DNA from: Alphaproteobacteria bacterium UBA1218
GTDB lineage: Bacteria; Pseudomonadota; Alphaproteobacteria; Rs-D84
Length of the DNA stretch: 10,830 nucleotides
Assembly (NCBI GenBank): GCA_002309215.1
Contig: DBXG01000038.1
Coordinates: forward strand, 1 to 10,830
Direction of reading: 5' to 3'
Both the position numbers and the translations under genes were made by a program. Each line of letters opens with the position of its first letter. Positions within the stretch are counted from its first letter, which is position 1. The notes under the pieces are model-generated. The model worked only from the letters and a program-made list of their open reading frames with translations, was not told the DNA's origin and made no database searches. Shown here in pieces: positions 1 through 4,583 of the stretch.

Positions 1-54
1 ACAAGACGGGGCGGGTATTCCGGTGTGTTTGTTTCAAAGAACGTCTGGAACAAT
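1..54 (+). repeat. Palindromic intergenic repeat, copy A (cut by window edge)
   Basis: Bases 1-23 match 4362-4384 exactly. The next 16 bases differ completely between the copies, then 15 bases (40-54, AACGTCTGGAACAAT) match 4401-4415 exactly. The variable core is therefore the same length in both copies. The frame starting at base 1 is open to a TGA at 94-96 and reads TRRGGYSG, five variable residues, then NVWNN, the same as copy B. It could be the tail of a gene entering from the left, but the match to an intergenic copy makes a repeat more likely. Confidence 0.8.
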
Positions 55-111
55 GGCTTATTCAACATATATTTACGAATATTATTTTGTGCTTGAATAT
101 TTTTATCAACC

Positions 112-169
112 CTCCCCGTCCGCTTTCGCTTCGCTACAGCGAGACACCCCGCCCCAGGCGGGGAACCAG
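112..169 (-). repeat. Palindromic intergenic repeat, copy C (partial, inverted)
   Basis: The reverse complement of 145-169 matches 4322-4346 of copy B at 21 of 25 positions. It keeps a 7-bp CCCCGCC/GGCGGGG hairpin, with only the loop changed. Next to it (131-142) is a small TCGC/GCGA hairpin, in the place where copy B has a TGTGAC/GTCACA hairpin of different sequence. Copies A and C face each other across an AT-rich stretch (55-110), so together they may be one rearranged element. Confidence 0.65.
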
Positions 170-191
170 TATCAGGCGAGAACGTAATAAA

Positions 192-213
192 AAAACACCC
201 ATGCGGGTGTTTT
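192..213 (-). terminator. Rho-independent terminator downstream of the tRNA-Lys 3'-end copy
   Basis: A 9-bp stem AAAACACCC/GGGTGTTTT encloses a 4-base loop. Read on the minus strand it is followed by seven T's, a classic intrinsic terminator. On the plus strand the tail is less T-rich. It sits just beyond the tRNA-like 3' end at 221-239, as the second terminator sits just beyond the real tRNA. Confidence 0.75.
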
Positions 214-220
214 CTTATTG

Positions 221-239
221 TGGTGGAGGCACAGAGATT
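221..239 (-). repeat. Direct repeat of tRNA-Lys 3' end (tRNA fragment or att-like site)
   Basis: These 19 bases repeat 379-397 exactly and in the same orientation. On the minus strand they read AATCTCTGTGCCTCCACCA: the T-stem 3' strand, acceptor 3' strand, discriminator base and CCA end of tRNA-Lys. The match stops at the T-loop, and the rest of the tRNA is absent. Bases 228-238 also pair perfectly with 330-340 (11 bp), giving the fragment a new 5' partner strand. It may be a remnant of a duplicated tRNA gene, or an attachment-site duplication left by a tRNA-targeting element. No integrase is in the window. Confidence 0.7.
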
Positions 240-340
240 GGCTCGGCACAAATGCCTGCGCCGCATTCGTATTGCGTTCGCTTCACTTCGTTTGCAAACA
301 CAAACTCATAGACGAACTCTGTCGTTCTCATCTCTGTGCC
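228..340 (-). other. Possible tRNA-like stem-loop RNA, or scar, between the tRNA fragment and tRNA-Lys
   Basis: The minus-strand transcript would begin GGCACAGAGAT (340-330), run through about 91 bases, and close with ATCTCTGTGCC (238-228). It would then continue as TCCACCA and reach the terminator at 213-192. The outer 11-bp stem is perfect and ends in a CCA-tailed, tRNA-derived 3' end. I could not fold the interior into a cloverleaf. Minus-strand translation is open here but is not credible as a protein, because it also runs through the tRNA gene. Whether it is expressed is unknown. Confidence 0.3.
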
Positions 341-350
341 GACAAAAATT

Positions 351-372
351 AAAACCACCTTTCGGTGGTTTT
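351..372 (-). terminator. Terminator of tRNA-Lys
   Basis: A 9-bp stem AAAACCACC/GGTGGTTTT with a 4-base loop starts 6 bases beyond the CCA end of tRNA-Lys. It is followed on the minus strand by AATTTTTG. Its T-rich flanks on both sides could allow it to work in either direction. Confidence 0.8.
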
Positions 373-378
373 GATTTT

Positions 379-454
379 TGGTGGAGGCACAGAGATTCGA
401 ACTCTGGACCCAATGATTAAAAGTCATTTGCTCTACCAACTGAGCTATGCCTCC
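379..454 (-). tRNA. tRNA-Lys(UUU)
   Basis: The minus strand gives a complete 76-nt cloverleaf. The acceptor stem is GGAGGCA/TGCCTCC, and the D arm contains GCTCAGTTGGTAGAGC. The anticodon stem AATGA/TCATT carries the loop CTTTTAA with anticodon TTT (lysine AAA/AAG). The T arm is CAGAG-TTCGAAT-CTCTG, the discriminator is A, and CCA is encoded. The gene stands alone, with its own terminator. No strong promoter was recognised upstream (455-500). Its 3' 19 bases are repeated downstream at 221-239. Confidence 0.97.
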
Positions 455-545
455 AAAACTATGCATTTTGCATCAGGTCTGGGCGATATTTTGACACATA
501 AAAAACAAAAAATCAAGAAATTTTTACACTTTTTTACAAAAATGC

Positions 546-682
546 GAAATTGAACACTAAATCGATTCTGGTGAATTGGAAAACAAAAAGGTTATTACCG
601 ATGTCGTGTTCAATTTCAGGCTATGATTTTGCCTGGAAAACACACAAAGTACAACTTGTATGAATGCCTAGGTTTTTAGGCG
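546..682. other. Structured non-coding region: 12-bp inverted repeat plus two hairpins
   Basis: The gap 455-757 has no credible gene. It contains GAAATTGAACAC (546-557) and its exact reverse complement GTGTTCAATTTC (606-617), 48 bases apart. Directly after come CAGGC/GCCTG (617-621 with 631-635) and GCCTA/TAGGC (666-670 with 677-681), followed by T-rich sequence. This could be a small structured RNA, a degenerate mobile element or a protein-binding inverted repeat. No known RNA family (6S, SRP RNA, tmRNA) was recognised by eye. Confidence 0.35.
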
Positions 683-698
683 TCTTTGACATTTTTTC

Positions 699-726
699 TT
701 GATTTTTCGGTTCTCTGGTGTATCAT
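699..726 (+). promoter_or_regulatory. Probable promoter of the 758 gene
   Basis: TTGATT (699-704), a 16-base spacer and TATCAT (721-726) make a reasonable sigma-70-type promoter. The start of transcription would be near 733, giving a leader of about 25 nt. That leader would contain the AAAGG ribosome site at 746-750. Confidence 0.5.
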
Positions 727-757
727 CTTGTGGCTTTAGAAAAACAAAGGGTATAAT

Positions 758-1531
758 ATGAGCAATTTTTTGACTGAATGGTTTTACAAAAGGCTTGAAG
801 AAGAATGCAAAAATTGGAAAGCAAAACAAGAAGCCAATATTAAATCTACAAAAAAACATGATAACAAAGTGACATACAAAAAAATTCAATTTGTCCCTAA
901 CACAAAAGGAATATACGACGAGTCGCATTCTACACTAAGTGTTGTGTATAATAGTACAGCACCCAAAAAACGTGTCAAAAATCAACAAACAACAAATTTT
1001 GCAGTCAATCCACGCGGTGCAGGAAGTGATTTCGTTTTTGTCGCTGGACTGTGGGGTGAAATAAATTGTGGCAAATACGAAATAGCAGATTTAAGACAGA
1101 CTTGTTTGGCCAAAGTTGATTCTGTTATTGGGGCTAAATACACCTATATGAAAGGTGCAAACAATGTGTCTTGTGTAATGAATTTCAGAGAAAGTATAGT
1201 TGTCGATTTATCTGAAACAAATTTGGCGCATGCAGAAATATGGTTTAATTTGCGGGGCAAAACTATAAACCTGTCAAAAACAACAGGATTGCCAGAGGTT
1301 TTGGTTGTTGGCAATACAAAATGTGTTATATTCAAGAACGCACAAATGCACAATGTTAAAAAGATTGTTTGCGGCAAAAATACAAAACTGAAAAATCTGC
1401 CTTCTGATTTTACTGGTGAAATCAAACGCATAACTGGCAAAAAGATGAGTGAAATGATTGCAAGTGACCCTGAATACAGCAGTCATGTCAGAAACCAGAA
1501 ACAAAGATTTCGCCAACCAAAAGTAAGATAA
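758..1531 (+). CDS. Unknown protein with a probable short beta-solenoid domain
   Basis: This 257-residue protein was not recognised. The first 50 residues are highly charged and helix-forming, followed by a basic, Asn/Thr-rich linker to about residue 85. Residues 135-220 are short alternating hydrophobic strands with turns (DLSETNL, NLSKTTGLPEVLVV, CVIFKNAQMHNVKKIV). This pattern recalls leucine-rich or right-handed beta-helix repeats of roughly 20 residues, but that fold is inference. The C-terminal tail is basic. There is no signal peptide or membrane helix, so it is probably cytoplasmic. The ATG at 758 has an AAAGG ribosome site 7 nt upstream, and no other in-frame Met occurs until residue 131. 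It is transcribed alone, since the hairpin at 1569-1637 would stop read-through. Confidence 0.8.
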   Translation: MSNFLTEWFYKRLEEECKNWKAKQEANIKSTKKHDNKVTYKKIQFVPNTKGIYDESHSTLSVVYNSTAPKKRVKNQQTTNFAVNPRGAGSDFVFVAGLWGEINCGKYEIADLRQTCLAKVDSVIGAKYTYMKGANNVSCVMNFRESIVVDLSETNLAHAEIWFNLRGKTINLSKTTGLPEVLVVGNTKCVIFKNAQMHNVKKIVCGKNTKLKNLPSDFTGEIKRITGKKMSEMIASDPEYSSHVRNQKQRFRQPKVR

Positions 1532-1568
1532 CTGTTCAACAATACACAGAACATAAAATCTTATAGAG

Positions 1569-1637
1569 AACCTGCGATAAAAATGATATAATTTTCACTA
1601 TGTTGATGAATATCATTTTATTAATCGCAGGTTTTTT
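1569..1637 (+). terminator. Terminator-like hairpin overlapping the exchanger's promoter and start codon
   Basis: AACCTGCGAT (1569-1578) pairs perfectly with ATCGCAGGTT (1624-1633). After a small internal loop, AAAATGATAT (1580-1589) pairs perfectly with ATATCATTTT (1610-1619). The loop (1590-1609) holds the ATG of the next gene at 1600. Six T's (1632-1637) run through the end of the stem. RNA coming from the 758 gene could therefore fold a 20-bp hairpin with a U tract. RNA starting at the downstream promoter would lack the left arm. Confidence 0.6.
1587..1592 (+). promoter_or_regulatory. -10 element of the exchanger gene (possible leaderless start)
   Basis: A perfect TATAAT ends 7 nt before the ATG at 1600, so transcription should start at or next to the A of the start codon. 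No -35 consensus is evident 16-18 nt upstream, and no Shine-Dalgarno sequence precedes the ATG. Both facts fit a leaderless mRNA. Confidence 0.5.
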
Positions 1638-2523
1638 GTTTCTGACATATGGCGCAGATATGTTTATTGATGGTGCGTCTGCTTTGGCACGCCGTTTTCA
1701 TATTCCTGAAATTGTAATCGGTTTAACAGTTGTCGCTTTTGGGACCAGTTTATCCGAAGCGTCTGTTTCCATTGCATCTGTTTTGCATGGTGCAGACGGT
1801 GTGGCTGTTGGAAACATATTAGGATCAAACATTGCAAATATATTTTTGGTTTTAGGTATAACTGCGATAATAACAACGTTGTCAATCCAGAAAAATACTA
1901 TTCGATACGAAATACCTTTTGTTGGTTTTATAACATTATTGTTGATGTGTATCGGGGCTTATTATGGTATTATATCTCGCTTTTGGTCAGGGGTATTGGT
2001 TGCTTTGTTATGCCTGTTTATGTTCTATCTTGTCTGTTGTTCAAGGCAAGAGATTGAATCAGACACACCTGCCCCACACATGTCCGGAATAAAAATGATT
2101 CTGTTTTTAGTGGTTGGTATAGCAGCAGTTATCTTCAGCAGTAATTTAATAGTTGATTCATCTGTTAATATTGCACGCGCAATAAAGATATCTGAACGCG
2201 TAATTGGTTTAACGGTCATTGCATTTGGAACCAGTTTGCCTGAATTGGTGACTTGTATCGTGGCTGCAATAAAAAAACGTTCTGATTTGGCAGTCGGCAA
2301 TATAATTGGCTCTAATATAATAAACATATTATTTGTGCTGGGAGTGACTGGATTGATAAAGCCGATACCTTTTGAACCTGCATTTTTGATTGACGGTGCT
2401 GTTGGAATTATAGCGGTTGTAATGTTATGGCTGTTTGTATTTCGTTGTGGAAAATTGACACGCAACAACGGAATTGTGTTATTGCTGTCGTATTTTTTCT
2501 ATCTGGGATATTTGTTTATGTAA
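1600..2523 (+). CDS. Sodium/calcium exchanger family membrane protein (CaCA, YrbG-like)
   Basis: At 307 residues with about ten hydrophobic helices, this matches the usual size of bacterial YrbG-type exchangers of the calcium:cation antiporter superfamily. Both diagnostic alpha repeats are present. Alpha-1 has GLTVVAFGTSLSE (41-53) and GNILGSN (71-77). Alpha-2 has GLTVIAFGTSLPE (203-215) and GNIIGSN (233-239). The ion-binding acidic residues E53 and E215 are kept, but alpha-1 reads GTSLSEA where GTSLPE is usual, so the repeats are not equivalent. The likely job is Na+- or H+-driven export of Ca2+ across the inner membrane; the exact ion is not shown. Met1 and Met3 are both possible starts; Met1 is preferred because it sits 7 nt after TATAAT. 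It converges with the phosphatase gene, leaving only 9 bases between stops. Confidence 0.92.
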   Translation: MLMNIILLIAGFLFLTYGADMFIDGASALARRFHIPEIVIGLTVVAFGTSLSEASVSIASVLHGADGVAVGNILGSNIANIFLVLGITAIITTLSIQKNTIRYEIPFVGFITLLLMCIGAYYGIISRFWSGVLVALLCLFMFYLVCCSRQEIESDTPAPHMSGIKMILFLVVGIAAVIFSSNLIVDSSVNIARAIKISERVIGLTVIAFGTSLPELVTCIVAAIKKRSDLAVGNIIGSNIINILFVLGVTGLIKPIPFEPAFLIDGAVGIIAVVMLWLFVFRCGKLTRNNGIVLLLSYFFYLGYLFM

Positions 2524-2532
2524 GTTATATTT

Positions 2533-3105
2533 TTATCTGTGCTTGTATATTCCACACTGAATCAAAGCTGTTCGTAAATTCGGATAATAAGGAACATCTT
2601 TGCGCAGGTAATGATTGTATTTTGTCGCGTTATTGCTTATCATCACAATCGGAATATTTTTTTCAATACAGCCAGATATAACATATGGTGAATCATCAAA
2701 ATGCAAATTTGTTTTCAGTTCGCGCAAAATATCTGTTTTTTTGCCTTCTTGGTCATACACTTGCTCGAAATCGCAATGTATACCAGCATTTAATAGTTGT
2801 TGGAACGTTTTCTGGGGCTGTTTTAACATTCGTTCTGTGACAAATAACACTTCTAAATCAGGTCTTTGCATTAAATTATTCAGAATATATGGTATTTTTC
2901 TGTCTACTAACGGCATACTATACAACATATCATCAGCAAACAGTTTTCTTAACTCTTTCACAATATCATCATCAAAACATTTACGCAAATTCCAATCTGT
3001 ATATTCGGCGTACTTTAGAGCGGTATACCCAGCGTTCTCAAAAGCCCGATTGAACAGAGGACGATTATCAAAAAGAACCTGATCTAAATCGATAGTGATT
3101 TTCAT
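2533..3105 (-). CDS. HAD-superfamily phosphatase, 5'(3')-deoxyribonucleotidase (NT5C)-like
   Basis: This 190-residue protein opens with the HAD nucleophile motif at once: DLDQVLFDN, with D6 as nucleophile and D8 as general acid/base. Motif II is probably the Thr of VLFVTER (T90). The motif III lysine is K122 or K123 (GKKTD), and motif IV is FDDSP (D137, D138). The spacing, the small helical cap between residues 15 and 75 and the DDSP ending resemble the NT5C family, which dephosphorylates (deoxy)nucleoside monophosphates. Substrate is inference, since the motif I glycine (DxDG) is a glutamine here. The enzyme is cytoplasmic, with no signal peptide. It starts 11 nt after the stop of the 3117-3542 gene and is probably co-transcribed with it. 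No ribosome site is visible before the ATG. Confidence 0.75.
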   Translation of the reverse strand: MKITIDLDQVLFDNRPLFNRAFENAGYTALKYAEYTDWNLRKCFDDDIVKELRKLFADDMLYSMPLVDRKIPYILNNLMQRPDLEVLFVTERMLKQPQKTFQQLLNAGIHCDFEQVYDQEGKKTDILRELKTNLHFDDSPYVISGCIEKNIPIVMISNNATKYNHYLRKDVPYYPNLRTALIQCGIYKHR

Positions 3106-3116
3106 GATATTATTTA

Positions 3117-3542
3117 TTAATATTGCATTTTATTTTTGTCTGCACGAAAAGTTGACGTGATAAACCGGGTATGTTTGGCCTCGTATGCAATCCCCGCCAG
3201 TTCGTGTTTATGTTTTTTCAATGTAGCACGAATATGCTTCATAATCTGTTTTATGGATTTTGGAATACCGCGTTCAACACAGTCATATGTTGGTTGCAAA
3301 GTTTCCAAATCAAAATTACAATTGTCACCATTATAAGTCACTGACACAAACTGGGCAACAGAATCGTATTGTAAAGATTTTATCTTTACCTTGACCCGCG
3401 CAGGGGTTAGTTTCTTTATAACCTTGCTACCATCATTAGTGACCACGATGCATTTCTTTTCTTGGCGTTGGCCTTCCATACCAGCAGCGACTAACATATC
3501 ATCCAAGTCGTTCATTATACTTTTTTCTGTATCAAATATCAT
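3117..3542 (-). CDS. Unknown small cytoplasmic protein
   Basis: This 141-residue protein was not recognised. It begins with an acidic helix (EKSIMNDLDDML). A central part alternates hydrophobic and basic residues (VIKKLTPARVKVKIKSL, FVSVTY) like a small beta sheet. A basic helical C-terminal third follows (KSIKQIMKHIRATLKKHKHELAG). There is no signal peptide or membrane helix. The start at 3542 is preferred over the internal Met10 because AGGA lies 7 nt upstream of it. It is followed after 11 nt by the HAD phosphatase gene, suggesting a two-gene unit; a functional link is not shown. Confidence 0.75.
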   Translation of the reverse strand: MIFDTEKSIMNDLDDMLVAAGMEGQRQEKKCIVVTNDGSKVIKKLTPARVKVKIKSLQYDSVAQFVSVTYNGDNCNFDLETLQPTYDCVERGIPKSIKQIMKHIRATLKKHKHELAGIAYEAKHTRFITSTFRADKNKMQY

Positions 3543-3562
3543 TTTGTATTCCTGGGTTTTGT

Positions 3563-3571
3563 TTTATAGCA
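3563..3571 (-). promoter_or_regulatory. Extended -10 promoter of the 3542 gene
   Basis: On the minus strand TGCTATAAA forms an extended -10 (TGnTATAAA) about 20 nt before the start codon. No good -35 lies at the usual spacing, as is common for extended -10 promoters. No clear terminator separates it from the upstream membrane-protein gene (85-nt gap), so read-through is also possible. Confidence 0.5.
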
Positions 3572-3626
3572 GGCCTAAATTAGCACATTTTTTCACAAAC
3601 GCAAGCAAAATCAGCCCTGTGCCGTA

Positions 3627-4235
3627 TCAATGTAACTTTTTCCGAGCGCTGTATCCTGTGGAATAAAACCAATCATCAATGGTTGATAAAGTCGTTTCCA
3701 AATACCTGGCGATTTCTTGCACAGGGTTATGATATTTACATTCATTCAGAATCTGGTTCAATTCTTGGGCTATGAATGACAAAATCTGGGTATGTTGGGG
3801 GTCCAAGATTTCTATCTTGTCGCTTTTATAAAGCAAATCTTCCAATTCACGCAGATGTTTTCGCAACAAACGCAGATATTTCGCATCAAAATCTAGTTTT
3901 TTATAGTTCAGGTTTATGTCCTGCATAGGAACTTCAATACGTGGCAAATTGGATATATTTTTAATTTGTGCCAAGATTTTGAATAATAACGAGTCTATGT
4001 TTTGGATGGTTTTAGTACGTTGATGTTTGTGCATGCGTTTTGTAATCAGATAGTTAGAATAATCATAGAACAAAAACACCAAAGGTATTGCAAGCAATGA
4101 TGCTGCAACATTATCCATTAAATCAATCCAACCAGAACTATGCACATATTTTTGCGACGCATAGAAAACAACTACACCGCCCAAAATGGACAAGACATAA
4201 GGAATCATTTTTAAAAGAAAACCAACAAATTTCAT
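3627..4235 (-). CDS. Unknown two-helix inner-membrane protein with cytoplasmic helical domain
   Basis: Read from the ATG at 4235, this is 202 residues. Two hydrophobic helices (about 4-26 and 41-58, the second with AASLLAIPLVFLFYDYSNY) precede a basic stretch (TKRMHKHQR) that by the positive-inside rule is cytoplasmic. From residue 75 the rest is charged, helix-rich and free of further membrane segments. It was not recognised as a named family. An upstream in-frame ATG at 4337 is rejected because its extra 34 codons run into the repeat. An in-frame TTG at 4244, with AAAAGG 6 nt before it, is a real alternative to the ATG. The gene diverges from the 4584 gene across the repeat. Confidence 0.75.
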   Translation of the reverse strand: MKFVGFLLKMIPYVLSILGGVVVFYASQKYVHSSGWIDLMDNVAASLLAIPLVFLFYDYSNYLITKRMHKHQRTKTIQNIDSLLFKILAQIKNISNLPRIEVPMQDINLNYKKLDFDAKYLRLLRKHLRELEDLLYKSDKIEILDPQHTQILSFIAQELNQILNECKYHNPVQEIARYLETTLSTIDDWFYSTGYSARKKLH

Positions 4236-4242
4236 ATCATAC

Positions 4243-4248
4243 AATATA
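4243..4248 (-). promoter_or_regulatory. Possible -10 element of the two-helix membrane protein gene
   Basis: TATATT on the minus strand, with a TG directly upstream, ends 7 nt before the ATG at 4235. This is the same spacing as at the exchanger gene and fits a leaderless transcript. The competing reading is that AAAAGG (4251-4256) is a ribosome site serving a TTG start at 4244. Confidence 0.35.
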
Positions 4249-4321
4249 CACCTTTTGTTATCTCTGTGCGAGTGGAACAAAATCCCAGAACGCATGGGAA
4301 TTGCTCTTGCTGGGAACAGTC

Positions 4322-4470
4322 TTGGTTCCCCGCCCATGGCGGGGTGGATTGTGACGCAGTCACAAGACGGGGCGGGTATTCCGGATTATCCGTAATACCA
4401 AACGTCTGGAACAATAACAATTGACCCCTCTCCGCCCTGCGGGCACCCCTCCGACGGAGGGGAATACCCC
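4322..4470 (+). repeat. Palindromic intergenic repeat, copy B (most complete)
   Basis: The gap 4236-4583 has no gene; most of it is this GC-rich element. It is a string of hairpins: CCCCGCC/GGCGGGG (4328-4344); TGTGAC/GTCACA (4350-4364); a near-perfect palindrome with 12-base arms and one mismatch (4375-4399); GCCC/GGGC (4434-4444); and CCCCTCC/GGAGGGG (4446-4462). GGGTATTCC (4374-4382) is inverted as GGAATACCC at 4461-4469. Parts recur at 1-54 and, inverted, at 112-169. It resembles REP/BIME or Rickettsia-type palindromic elements in character only; no transposase is present. Further small hairpins upstream (4283-4299, 4312-4330) may belong to it. Confidence 0.8.
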
Positions 4471-4515
4471 TGTTTGTATGATGTGAGAGAAACAAAAACA
4501 AAATGCGACAATCTC

Positions 4516-4543
4516 TTGAAAATCTGCTAAAAAATGCTATAAT
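4516..4543 (+). promoter_or_regulatory. Promoter of the 862-residue protein gene
   Basis: TTGAAA (4516-4521), a 16-base spacer and a perfect TATAAT (4538-4543) make a strong promoter. A TG one base before the hexamer adds an extended -10. Transcription should begin near 4550, giving a leader of about 34 nt that carries the AGAGG ribosome site (4572-4576). Confidence 0.75.
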
Positions 4544-4583
4544 GTACAGGACAAGGGCAGAGTTTTAATCAAGAGGTGTCATC

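Noticed and set aside
1..96. Tail of a gene entering from the left
   Set aside because: Frame 1 is open, but its first 54 bases belong to a repeat also found between genes, so it is not supported as coding without more upstream sequence.
87..311. 74-residue plus-strand open frame and an overlapping 66-residue frame at 220-420
   Set aside because: They run through palindromic repeats, the terminator and the tRNA fragment, with no ribosome site or protein-like composition.
215..466. 83-residue minus-strand open frame (GGIAQLVEQ...)
   Set aside because: It is the tRNA-Lys gene and its flanking hairpins read as protein, a well-known false-positive pattern.
752..757. TATAAT directly before the ATG at 758, with TTGTGG 18 nt upstream
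   Set aside because: Transcription would start inside the gene, and the next in-frame Met is residue 131. TTGATT/TATCAT further upstream fits the start and the AAAGG site.
2025..2468. 147-residue minus-strand open frame opposite the exchanger
   Set aside because: It is a shadow of the exchanger's codons; the plus strand carries both conserved alpha repeats.
4236..4337. 34-codon N-terminal extension of the two-helix membrane protein
   Set aside because: The added residues are translated repeat DNA (GC-rich, Arg/Pro-rich); ATG 4235 or TTG 4244 fit the promoter and ribosome site better.
4322..4470. CRISPR-like array or insertion sequence
   Set aside because: The hairpins are different units without regular spacing or spacers, and no transposase gene is present.
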